Assembly: GCF_000250735.1 (NCBI RefSeq)
Contig: NZ_AHZV01000132.1
Span: forward strand, 1-54,018
Direction: 5' to 3'
DNA: 54,018 nt
Source: Anaerophaga thermohalophila str. Valhall
GTDB lineage: Bacteria > Bacteroidota > Bacteroidia > Bacteroidales > Marinilabiliaceae
Shown: piece by piece, positions 45,161 to 52,890 of the stretch
How the letters are laid out: every line of letters begins with the position of its first letter
How positions within the stretch are numbered: the stretch's first letter is position 1
Program-made: the position numbers and the translations under genes
The notes under the pieces: generated by a model
What the model was told of the DNA's origin: nothing
The model's input: the letters and a program-made list of their open reading frames with translations, nothing else
Databases searched by the model: none

Positions 45161-45178
45161 ATGTTTCACGTGGAACAT
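45161..45178. promoter_or_regulatory. parS-like palindrome upstream of hemW
   Basis: ATGTTTCACGTGGAACAT, with core TGTTTCACGTGGAACA: the left half is the exact consensus parS half-site, the right half differs by one base. It lies 56 bp before the hemW start. Confidence 0.7.
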
Positions 45179-45234
45179 TTTAAGAGTTGGCGCGGCTTTC
45201 GCGATTTTTCTTATCAATAATTTCGTTTTCAATC

Positions 45235-46362
45235 ATGTCCGGAATTTATATACATATTCCATTTTGTAAAACCCGTTGCAGTTATTGTGATTTTTTCAAA
45301 AGTACAAAGCTTCTTTACAGGGAACAATATATTGAAAAGCTTTTGGAAGAATTAAGAGACAGAAGGCATTTTTTCGGGAGTAGAAAGAATAATTTGCAAA
45401 CCATTTATTTTGGAGGAGGAACACCAAGTCTTTTTTCGGAGAAAAGTATTGATAATATCTTAAATACCATATCGAAAAATTTTCCTGTAGCCGACAATGC
45501 CGAGATTACTTTAGAGGTTAATCCCGATGATTTAAGTCCCGAATACTTAAAAGCACTTCGTAAAACCGGTATAAACCGTCTGAGTATTGGTGTTCAGAGT
45601 TTTTACGATGTTGATCTGCAGAAAATGGGGCGACGACATGATGCGATGCAGAGCCGGCGTTCACTTGAGTGGGTTTTCCAGACCGGTTTTGAAAATGTAG
45701 GCATTGATTTAATTTATGGTCTCCCCTGGTCGGATGGCTCGACTTTTTTATCCAACCTGGATATATTAAGCAACTATCCGGTTCAGCATCTTTCGGCTTA
45801 TCATCTTACCATCGAGCCGGGAACACAATTCGGTAAACTTAAGCGTCAAAACAGACTTTCGGAACCCGACGATTCGGAAAGTGAAAAGATATTTTGGGCT
45901 CTGCACGACAAAGCTGCAGAAATGGGATTCGAACACTATGAAATTTCCAATTTTTGCAGAAATGGTCTTTACTCAAGGCATAATACCGCGTATTGGGATA
46001 ATGTACCTTATCTTGGAGCCGGTCCCGCAGCTCATTCCTTCGACGGCACAAAAAGATACTGGAACAAATCCGATTTAAATCAGTATATAAAACAAGGATT
46101 TTCTGCAGGAATATCTTGCGAAACTTTAACCCTTAAAGACCGTTTTAATGAATACCTGATGTTGCGCCTGAGAACCAGTAAAGGAATGAATGTTGATGAA
46201 GTTAAAAAGAATTTTGAAAGTTACTGGAACCGAATTGAACCCGATATTAATAAATGGATTCAAAAAGAATTTCTTGAAAAAAGCGACGGATATATTTACG
46301 GTACCCGCAAAGGCTGGTTTGTTATTGATGCAATAATTGAAGACCTTTTTATTTTGGAATGA
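45235..46362 (+). CDS. hemW: Radical SAM heme chaperone HemW
   Basis: HemN-like radical SAM protein (375 residues from the ATG at 45235; a longer frame opens at 45187). It starts MSGIYIHIPFCKTRCSYCDF with the CxxxCxxC motif (Cys11, Cys15, Cys18). A Phe replaces the extra Cys that marks true HemN, so this is the HemW group, which inserts heme into respiratory enzymes rather than oxidising coproporphyrinogen. TIYFGGGTPSLF, SIGVQSF and DLIYGLPWSD are standard. The HemN C-terminal domain (MLRLRTSKGMN) follows. Confidence 0.94.
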   Translation: MSGIYIHIPFCKTRCSYCDFFKSTKLLYREQYIEKLLEELRDRRHFFGSRKNNLQTIYFGGGTPSLFSEKSIDNILNTISKNFPVADNAEITLEVNPDDLSPEYLKALRKTGINRLSIGVQSFYDVDLQKMGRRHDAMQSRRSLEWVFQTGFENVGIDLIYGLPWSDGSTFLSNLDILSNYPVQHLSAYHLTIEPGTQFGKLKRQNRLSEPDDSESEKIFWALHDKAAEMGFEHYEISNFCRNGLYSRHNTAYWDNVPYLGAGPAAHSFDGTKRYWNKSDLNQYIKQGFSAGISCETLTLKDRFNEYLMLRLRTSKGMNVDEVKKNFESYWNRIEPDINKWIQKEFLEKSDGYIYGTRKGWFVIDAIIEDLFILE

Positions 46363-46389
46363 TGAAACAGTCATGGCAAGGTTTACTTT

Positions 46390-46435
46390 AATAGATGATT
46401 AGATATTTAGATTTAAGATTTAAGATGAACAAATA
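46390..46435 (+). repeat. R4 short AT-rich repeat
   Basis: GATGATTAGATATTTAGATT with TTAAGATTTAAGATGAAC, related to AGATCGTTAGATTATTAG at 13461 and to the run at 53897. The inverse form, ATCTTAAGTCTAAAAATCTA, is at 46620-46639. Both are in the 291-bp gap before the rhodanese gene. Confidence 0.5.
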
Positions 46436-46440
46436 TAACA

Positions 46441-46545
46441 AGGTTTACCACAACAAGAACAGGTATAATACTCACATGCGGGTTACATTCGGCCAATAAC
46501 TTAAGTAAATTATATACTAATGAACGAGTTCCGCTGCAATTACTA
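46441..46545 (+). repeat. R3 leader repeat upstream of the rhodanese gene
   Basis: Plus orientation here: GCGGGTTACATTCGGCCAAT, AACTTAAGTAAATTATATACT, AATGAACGAGTTCCGC. The box order runs toward the plus-strand rhodanese gene, reversed with respect to the other copies but the same relative to the gene. Confidence 0.65.
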
Positions 46546-46653
46546 TCAACCAGCTGTTTGAGAATGAGAAGTTTTGCTTACTAAAATTAAGTATATCAAT
46601 ATTATATTAGTCATCTCATATCTTAAGTCTAAAAATCTAACGATCTATTACTG

Positions 46654-47049
46654 ATGAGGCGAGCTTTGTTTTTTATATTGTTGATTAGTACAGGTTGTGT
46701 ACCTTTGTTTTGTCAACAAAATATATCTTGCAGTGAGTTCTTTTCCATCCTGGATACATGTAACAATGCCGTTGTTCTGGATGTGAGAATTTATGAAGAG
46801 TTTGTTAAAGACCGCATTCCGGGAGCTGTTTATGCCGGCGAAAAAGAAGTGCTTCTTGATTTGGTTAAAGATTTTGATAAGGATATCCCGCTGCTGATAT
46901 ATTGCGAGTATGGGGAACGTTCCCAAACGGTCATGAAAATTCTTAAAAAAAGAGGCTTTACTCATTTATTCCATTTAAAGAAAGGATATGAAGAGTGGAG
47001 TGAGGAAGGGTTTCCGGTTGATAAAAATCCGATAAAAGACGAGCACTAA
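46654..47049 (+). CDS. Rhodanese-like domain protein, exported
   Basis: 131-residue protein with an N-terminal signal peptide (ALFFILLISTGCVPLFC; a lipobox-like GC is possible but the motif is weak). One rhodanese domain follows: VVLDVRIYEEFVKDRIPGAV and catalytic-loop LIYCEYGERS with Cys in YCEYGERSQ, then the end GYEEWSEEGFPV. Sulfur transfer or thiol chemistry in the envelope is the usual role; the partner is unknown. The stop codon lies within sequence that resembles an R1 right end (GACGAGCACTA), and a full R1 starts two bases later. Confidence 0.88.
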   Translation: MRRALFFILLISTGCVPLFCQQNISCSEFFSILDTCNNAVVLDVRIYEEFVKDRIPGAVYAGEKEVLLDLVKDFDKDIPLLIYCEYGERSQTVMKILKKRGFTHLFHLKKGYEEWSEEGFPVDKNPIKDEH

Positions 47050-47050
47050 A

Positions 47051-47217
47051 TAGTGTCTGTCCATAAAGTGCCAGTTACTGTGTTATGCTCGTCCGAAAAT
47101 TACTCATTTACGATGAGTAAACTCCGTATTTTCGGATTTCGCAAGCCTTGAAAATGACACTTTCTGAACAGACACACATACTGTAAAAATTTTTTGGGAG
47201 TTTATAGACACGTACTA
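47051..47217 (+). repeat. R1 hairpin element, copy 5
   Basis: TAGTGTCTGTCCATAAAGTG at the left, GTCCGAAAATTACTC and the ACTCATTTACGATGAGTAAA dyad in the middle, CTGAACAGACACACATAC and TTTATAGACACGTACTA at the right. Flanks are CACTAAAT / GTACTAAAT. A truncated copy (47220-47273, TAGTATCTGTCCATAAAGTA then CTGTGTTACG) follows in the same orientation. Confidence 0.75.
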
Positions 47218-47219
47218 AA

Positions 47220-47273
47220 TAGTATCTGTCCATAAAGTACCATTTACTGTGTTACGTTTCCTATCCGAAAACA
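47220..47273 (+). repeat. R1 left-end fragment, tandem to copy 5
   Basis: Left end only: TAGTATCTGTCCATAAAGTA, CCATTTACTGTGTTACG, then the sequence leaves the family at TTTCCTATCCG. It shows that new copies or deletions happen next to existing ones. Confidence 0.6.
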
Positions 47274-47368
47274 AAGGATGTATAAATTATTGAAGTTGAG
47301 TTCTTCCTGAAAGACCCGTCTGTTTGGGAAAGCTGCGAAAACCTATAATTCAGATATATTTTATACTG

Positions 47369-48259
47369 ATGAAGACAAAAAAAGGCATCATTGCTACCTG
47401 GGCATCCATTTTTTTAAATATTGCTTTGTTTGCAGTGAAATACTGGGCTGGTGTTGTTTCCAACTCTGTTGCACTATTGGCCGATGCCTGGCATACGCTT
47501 TTCGATTCTGTTTCTTCGCTGGCAGTTCTTTTGGGTTTAAAGGTTTCGATTATTCCGGCCGACAAAAAGCATCCTTTTGGTCACGGCAGGGCCGAACTTA
47601 TAGCATCTCTTGTCGTTGGTATTTTACTGGCGGTTGTAGGGTTTAATTTTTTATCCGAATCCGTGATCAAATTCAGGGAACGGGCTGTTTTTAATTACGG
47701 GCCCGTAGCTATATGGGTAACTGTGGCTTCGGTTGTGATAAAAGAAATAATGGCCCGTTATTCAATAATCATCGGGAATAAATTAAATTCTAATTCGCTT
47801 AAAGCCGATGGTTGGCATCACAGATCAGACGCTATATCCAGTGTCGTAATATTGGCCGGGATATTCATCGGCGGAAAACTTTGGTGGGTGGACAGCGTCC
47901 TGGGCGTTTTCGTTTCATTGATGATATTTTATACCACCTATGGGATAATGAAAGAGACGATAAGTGTTTTGTTGGGAGAAAATATTGAAACGGATATGAG
48001 ACGTGAAATTGAGTCCATTGGTCACGATATTAATGGCAATTTGTTTCTGGACCCGCACGATTTTAAGATTCATCATTACGGCAACCACTCCGAGCTGGTT
48101 TTTCATATTCGTTTGCCGGGCAATTACAGCTTGTCAAAAGCGCACAATATTGCGAGCGAATATGAAGCCCGGGTGGAGGAAAAATATGCGATTGGTGTGA
48201 CCATTCATGTGGATGCCATTGACGGACTGAAGACAATGAATGGGAATAAAGCCGGTTAA
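47369..48259 (+). CDS. Cation diffusion facilitator family transporter
   Basis: Divalent-metal/proton antiporter (296 residues from the ATG at 47369). Six helices run through ~210. The metal-site pattern is HxxxD in TM2 (LADAWHTLFDSVSSL) and HxxxD in TM5 (ADGWHHRSDAISS); such sites in other CDFs transport Zn or Cd, sometimes Fe or Mn. The cytoplasmic C-terminal domain (GENIETDMRREIESIGHDIN; DFKIHHYGNHSELVFHIRLP) follows. No metal regulator is adjacent. An ATTTTATACTG leader precedes the ATG directly, as at dtd. Confidence 0.92.
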   Translation: MKTKKGIIATWASIFLNIALFAVKYWAGVVSNSVALLADAWHTLFDSVSSLAVLLGLKVSIIPADKKHPFGHGRAELIASLVVGILLAVVGFNFLSESVIKFRERAVFNYGPVAIWVTVASVVIKEIMARYSIIIGNKLNSNSLKADGWHHRSDAISSVVILAGIFIGGKLWWVDSVLGVFVSLMIFYTTYGIMKETISVLLGENIETDMRREIESIGHDINGNLFLDPHDFKIHHYGNHSELVFHIRLPGNYSLSKAHNIASEYEARVEEKYAIGVTIHVDAIDGLKTMNGNKAG

Positions 48260-48371
48260 ATTCATCGACTCAACCGGATTTTAGAAGATGACTCATTTTT
48301 TTAAAGCTGATTTATTCATACGTTTTCGTGATGAGATGTTCAAATATCAAGAAATAGAATCAACCACAGAT

Positions 48372-48414
48372 AAAACCGGAGAAGGAAATAATGAATTATT
48401 TTCGAGCCGGTTTT
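48372..48414. terminator. Bidirectional terminator between the CDF and flavin oxidoreductase genes
   Basis: Arms AAAACCGG (48372-48379) and CCGGTTTT (48407-48414) pair perfectly over 8 bases, with a second inner pairing GAAATAAT / ATTATTTTC. T residues follow on both strands. The two flanking genes converge, as expected of a bidirectional terminator. Confidence 0.6.
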
Positions 48415-48474
48415 ATTGAGGACGCTTGTATTTCGCCGATAGTTGGACATTGTAATAGAAAATTTATGAATAAT

Positions 48475-49503
48475 TCAGGTTAAAGCTTTCCGTATTTCCG
48501 GAACAACTTTGGTTCCAAATAATTCAATTGTTTTCATCAGTTGTTTATGAGTAGGCCCGCCCACATCGATATGAGCTATAAACCTTGTTAGGCCAAATAT
48601 TTCAATGGTTTTGAGAATTTTGTCGGTAACTTCAGCAGCATCGCCCATGTATAATGCACCCTCAGGGCTGAGTCCGTCAATAAACTGACGTTTGGTATAA
48701 GGCATCCAGCCGCGGGAACTACCGATACGATCCATTTGTGCTGCATAACCCGGGAAATAATTATCAAGTAAATCGTCTGCGGAATCTGCTACAAAAGTGT
48801 GGGAATGAACCCTAACCTGCATCTTTTCAGGATCGTGCCCGTGTTTCTTGTATTCATCTTTGTAGAATTCAATAAGAGGCTTAAATTGCACAGGTCTGCC
48901 CCCGATAATGGCAAACATTATGGGCAAACCCAGCCGTGCTGTCCGTAATACCGACTCGGGAGTACCGCCAACGGCAATCCATACAGGCAGCTGTCTTTCG
49001 GGTCTTGGATAAACGGTTTGCTGCTCAAGCGGAGGTCTGAATTTACCTTTCCATGATACGGTTTCTTCCCGGTTCAGTTTGAGCAATAAATCCAGTTTTT
49101 CTTCAAACAGTTCGTTATAGTCTTGTAAATTATATCCAAAGAGAGGGAATGATTCGGTAAAACTGCCACGTCCGGCAATGATTTCTGCCCGGCCGTCAGA
49201 AAGCAAATCGAGTGTAACATAATCCTGGAAAACTTTTACCGGATCGGCCGAGCTTAGTACCGTAACACCACTGGCAAGTTTAATTTTTTTAGTCACGGAA
49301 GATAAGGCCGACAAAACTATTTCGGTTGAAGATACCGCATAATCGGGGCGATGATGCTCTCCCAAAACAAAACTGTCAAGACCCGCTTCGTCGGCCAGTT
49401 TTACCTGTTCCACCATTTCTTTTAGTCGTTCACCGGCCGGTTGAAATTTTTTTTGCTTTTCGTTGTAGGTGAGATCACCAAACATTCCGATACCTAATTC
49501 CAT
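48475..49503 (-). CDS. LLM class flavin-dependent oxidoreductase
   Basis: Bacterial luciferase-like monooxygenase family protein (342 residues). It starts MELGIGMFGDLTYNEKQ and has FVLGEHHRPDYAVSSTEIVLSAL (~46-68), LASGVTVLSSADPVKVFQDY (~76-95), AEIIAGRGSF (~105) and LPVWIAVGGTPESVLRTARLGLP (~173). These are the FMN/F420 TIM-barrel signatures. The substrate cannot be inferred. The gene is on the minus strand and convergent with the CDF gene; upstream lies the 22-bp tandem array. Confidence 0.9.
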   Translation of the reverse strand: MELGIGMFGDLTYNEKQKKFQPAGERLKEMVEQVKLADEAGLDSFVLGEHHRPDYAVSSTEIVLSALSSVTKKIKLASGVTVLSSADPVKVFQDYVTLDLLSDGRAEIIAGRGSFTESFPLFGYNLQDYNELFEEKLDLLLKLNREETVSWKGKFRPPLEQQTVYPRPERQLPVWIAVGGTPESVLRTARLGLPIMFAIIGGRPVQFKPLIEFYKDEYKKHGHDPEKMQVRVHSHTFVADSADDLLDNYFPGYAAQMDRIGSSRGWMPYTKRQFIDGLSPEGALYMGDAAEVTDKILKTIEIFGLTRFIAHIDVGGPTHKQLMKTIELFGTKVVPEIRKALT

Positions 49504-50010
49504 ATTTATTTTTTCTCAGGTTGTTTTTTCTTTTAACCTGAAATGAAGGGGAAATGTTTAATAAGGATTTGCTCACAACGAGTTTTATGCTGTATTGAGC
49601 CTGGTTCCTAATTACTCATTTATTTGCACTAACGTTGAGTCATACCCGTTCTGTAAGGGGTGATTACCCGTTCCAAAGGGGGTCATTACCCCTTCCATAA
49701 GGGGTCGTTACCCCTTCCAAAGGGGGTCATTACCCCTTCCATAGGGGGTCGTTACCCCTTCCATAGGGGGTCGTTACCCCTTCCATAGGGGGTCGTTACC
49801 CCTTCCATAAGGGGTCGTTACCCCTCCAATAAGGGGTCGTTACCCCTTCCATAAGGGGTCATTACCCCTTCTGTAAGGGGTCTTTACTCCGTTGATGCGG
49901 ATTTCTTTGCAGAGCAAATCTGCATAGGCGAGCGGTAATTTCTTACACAGAAAGCCGTACCAACGGAATTATTCGAAAAATGCGTTGTTTTTTAAAGACG
50001 TTCCGCAACA
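49504..50010. other. Intergenic region around the 22-bp array
   Basis: 507 bases between hrpB and the LLM gene. Apart from the tandem array (49651-49892), the left 147 bases include no clear motif and the right 118 bases (TCTGCATAGGCG...) have no ORF of interest. A promoter for the LLM gene should be in the left part; I did not see a convincing one. Confidence 0.5.
49651..49892. repeat. Eleven exact 22-bp tandem repeats forming small hairpins
   Basis: Period exactly 22 bases: units start at 49651, 49673, ... 49871. Typical unit: CCATAAGGGGTCGTTACCCC followed by TT. Each has arms AAGGGGT and ACCCCTT (7-bp stem, 4-base loop CGTT or CATT). Units with GGGGG (AGGGGGT) keep pairing by G-T wobble in plus-strand RNA. 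The first and last units share CTGTAAGGGGT and differ from the middle ones. It lies between the hrpB stop and the LLM gene start. Confidence 0.85.
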
Positions 50011-52506
50011 TCACTTATTCTTCCGCCTGGTTCCGCGAACAGCCGACTCTTTCCAGGGATCGTCCGGCCACACATGTTTTGGATAGCGGTTTTTGAGTTC
50101 TTTTCTAACTTCGTAATAAGTGTTGTTCCAGAAACTTTGTAAATCGGATGTTACCTGTACCGGTTTAAAGCCCGGAGACAGAAGATGAAGCAACACGGGT
50201 GTTGTCCCGTCATTGATCCTTGGCGTATCGGCCAGTCCGAACATTTCCTGAAGACGAACGGCCAGAACCGGTGCAGAACCGTCGGGCTGATAGTTGAGTT
50301 TTATATGAGAGCCGCTCGGTACTTTTATTCTTTGGGGGGCGAGGCGCTCCAGTGCGGTTTGTTTATCAGGCGAAAGGTGATGATGTAACACGCTGAGAAG
50401 GTCGATTTTTTTTAGCTCCTCATTGCGTTTTATTCCTAAAAGGTAAGGCGAAAGCCAATCATAACAGGTGTCAAAAAGATTTTCGGTGGACACATCCGGC
50501 CAGTTTTCTTTGGGACGCCACTTACGCAAACTCATTACCCGGTTTTGCCACTGAATTACATCGCTGTTAAAATCAAGCAATTTGTCACCGTCTTTCTGAA
50601 TTGCTTTGCAGACGGCCCTTATAACCAGTTCGGGATCAGGGTTTTTGATATCTTTCGATTTCAGAACGAGACTACCGATGCGCATATCTTCAGTTGCCAG
50701 CAAACCGCCTTTACGGTAGTCCCAGGTAATGGTAGATGACGTTTTTACAAGAGGTTGTAAATCGGCGGGATTTAACGGAGCGGCCAGGAAAATTTTACCC
50801 ATTCCGTCGCGGGCATCCAGGTGAGCTACCGAAAGCCATTGTTCGTGTGCCAGATCGTCGTTGTGGGAGGCTATGGCATAATGTCCGTTTGAAAGCTGAA
50901 ATCGGGCTTCATTTCCCGGCCGGGCGGAGGCGATTCGCTCCGGATAGGCATGTACCAATAGAAGCCCTGCTTCATAAGGATTGAAAGGGGTATTATCGGG
51001 TTTGCTACCGAACATTTTGTTGTACTGTTCGGCCACTTTTATGATCTGATTCCAACGTTTGTTATTGAATTTTTCCCGGCGTTGCCTTCGTAATTCTTCA
51101 ATACGAAGGGTTATGTCGATTCCTGTTTCGCGTGGCATTGGATCGCGTTCTTCGAGGATGGCCGCCAGATCGGCTGCCAGCGGCAGATGTCCCGATTCTT
51201 TAGCCGTCAGCAACATGTGAGCAATGCGTGGATGACAGGGGAGGGCTGCCATTTCTTTGCCATGTGATGTAATCCTTTTGTTTTCGGTTGCACCCAGATT
51301 TTGCAAAGTTTCGATGGCTTCATTCACGTGATTTTCAGGGGGTGGCGTAGGCCAGTTTAGTGTATACGGATCGGTAATACCCCAGCGGGCAAGATCGAGC
51401 ATTGCAGGCGCCAGATCGGATTCTTCAATTTCCGGCAAACGGTGTTCTTTCATTTTGTGGTCATCCGCAATCGACCACAGACGATAGCATTTCCCCGGTC
51501 CCAGACGACCGGCACGTCCTGCCCGCTGATCGGCAGCATCACGTGTGATCTCTATGGTTGTCAGGCGCGATAGTCCTGTCCCCGGATCAAAGCGCAGGGT
51601 ACGGCCGTAGCCGCTGTCAACAACAACAGATACCCCTTCAATGGTAAGGCTGGTTTCGGCGATGGATGTGGCCAGTACTACTTTTCTTTTTCCTTTTGGA
51701 TGTGGTAATATGGCGGCCAGCTGTGCTTTTGGTGGCAGCTGACCGTAAAGCGGATGAATGGATACGCCTGTAAGATTGTTTTTTAAAAGTTCTTCGCACC
51801 GTCGTATTTCAGCTTCACCGGGAAGAAATGCCAGAATATCACCCTGGTCATTTTTTATCGCGGCAGATACAGCCTGAACTACATTTTCGGGAATTAAAGA
51901 AATATCCCGTGCGCCGGTGTGAACGATTTCTACCGGGTACTGTTTACCTTTGCTCTCAATGACCGGCGCGTTGAGAATTTTCGTGAGCTGTGGCATATTG
52001 AGTGTTGCCGACATAACGATCAGTCGCAAATCGGGGCGAAGAACCTGTTGCGATTCTCGTGTCAATACCAGGGCAAGGTCGGCAAACAGGCTGCGTTCGT
52101 GAAACTCATCGAATATTACCATTCCTGTTTCTTCCAGGGCATTGTCGGATTGCAGCATACGTGTAAGGATGCCTTCGGTGACTACCTCAATGCGTGTTTC
52201 CCGGCTTATTTTATTTTCGAAACGAATGCGGTATCCGATGGTTTCGCCAACCTTTTCGTTGAGGAGAGAGGCCATCCGTGTCGCAATGGCACGTGCTGCC
52301 ATCCGGCGCGGCTCAAGCATGATGATCTTTTTGCCCTGAAGCCACGACTCATTATAAAGAGCAAGCGGAAGTATGGTACTCTTACCAGCCCCGGGGGGAG
52401 CCCCGATAATGAGTGTGTTTTCCTTTGTCAGTGTTTTTCTGACATCGGGAATGATTTCATTAATTGGCAGATTTATCGCGGTGGTATTAAAGGCTTCATG
52501 TTCCAT
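50011..52506 (-). CDS. hrpB: ATP-dependent helicase HrpB
   Basis: DEAH-box helicase (831 residues). Walker A is GAPPGAGKST at 35-44; Walker B is DEFH in VIFDEFHERS; motif III is SATLN; motif VI is QRAGRAGRLGPG. The HrpB-specific C-terminal part (~480-830) includes RREKFNNKRWNQ, VHAYPERIAS, and KNRYPKHVWPDDP near the end. Function in bacteria is unclear (RNA processing is suspected). The gene is transcribed toward the 22-bp array. An R1 element lies about 120 bp upstream of its start. Confidence 0.95.
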   Translation of the reverse strand: MEHEAFNTTAINLPINEIIPDVRKTLTKENTLIIGAPPGAGKSTILPLALYNESWLQGKKIIMLEPRRMAARAIATRMASLLNEKVGETIGYRIRFENKISRETRIEVVTEGILTRMLQSDNALEETGMVIFDEFHERSLFADLALVLTRESQQVLRPDLRLIVMSATLNMPQLTKILNAPVIESKGKQYPVEIVHTGARDISLIPENVVQAVSAAIKNDQGDILAFLPGEAEIRRCEELLKNNLTGVSIHPLYGQLPPKAQLAAILPHPKGKRKVVLATSIAETSLTIEGVSVVVDSGYGRTLRFDPGTGLSRLTTIEITRDAADQRAGRAGRLGPGKCYRLWSIADDHKMKEHRLPEIEESDLAPAMLDLARWGITDPYTLNWPTPPPENHVNEAIETLQNLGATENKRITSHGKEMAALPCHPRIAHMLLTAKESGHLPLAADLAAILEERDPMPRETGIDITLRIEELRRQRREKFNNKRWNQIIKVAEQYNKMFGSKPDNTPFNPYEAGLLLVHAYPERIASARPGNEARFQLSNGHYAIASHNDDLAHEQWLSVAHLDARDGMGKIFLAAPLNPADLQPLVKTSSTITWDYRKGGLLATEDMRIGSLVLKSKDIKNPDPELVIRAVCKAIQKDGDKLLDFNSDVIQWQNRVMSLRKWRPKENWPDVSTENLFDTCYDWLSPYLLGIKRNEELKKIDLLSVLHHHLSPDKQTALERLAPQRIKVPSGSHIKLNYQPDGSAPVLAVRLQEMFGLADTPRINDGTTPVLLHLLSPGFKPVQVTSDLQSFWNNTYYEVRKELKNRYPKHVWPDDPWKESAVRGTRRKNK

Positions 52507-52565
52507 TTTATATCAATCGTCACGCAAAGATACCAACAACGGCTGAAGATAATAAAAGACAGGGC

Positions 52566-52625
52566 TGAAAAAGTTAAAAGCCTAAATGCTTAAACGCAGA
52601 GACGCTATGACGCAAAGGTTTTATA
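52566..52625 (+). repeat. R2 repeat, truncated
   Basis: AAGTTAAAAGCCTAAATG, AAACGCAGAGACGC and GACGCAAAGGTTTTATAA are R2 landmarks. R1 copy 6 begins directly after this. Confidence 0.5.
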
Positions 52626-52792
52626 AAGTGTCTGCCCGTAAAGTACCATTTGCTGTGTTACGCTCGCCGCCAAAATCCTCATTTACGAAAAGTAAACTCC
52701 GTTTTTGGCGGCTTCGCAAGCCTTGCAACCAACACTTTCTGAACAGACACTCATATTGTGAAAATTCTTGCTGGTTTATAGACACGCACTAA
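52626..52792 (+). repeat. R1 hairpin element, copy 6
   Basis: AAGTGTCTGCCCGTAAAGTA, then GCCGCCAAAATCCTCATTTA and TTTTTGGCGGC arms, ACACTTTCTGAACAGACACT and the outer end TTTATAGACACGCACTAA. The remaining ~100 bases up to the Spy-like gene end (52891) are AT-rich without a motif. Confidence 0.75.
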
Positions 52793-52890
52793 AAAGTAAT
52801 GTTTTATTTGATTTTTGATGAAATGTTTGATATCGTCGGGGGGACGATTTTTATAATATCTGATTTAATTCGGCCGCTTTTCAGACTCCG

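Noticed and set aside
49651-49892. 22-bp array considered as a CRISPR array
   Set aside because: The units are contiguous with no unique spacers and vary slightly from each other, and no cas genes are nearby.
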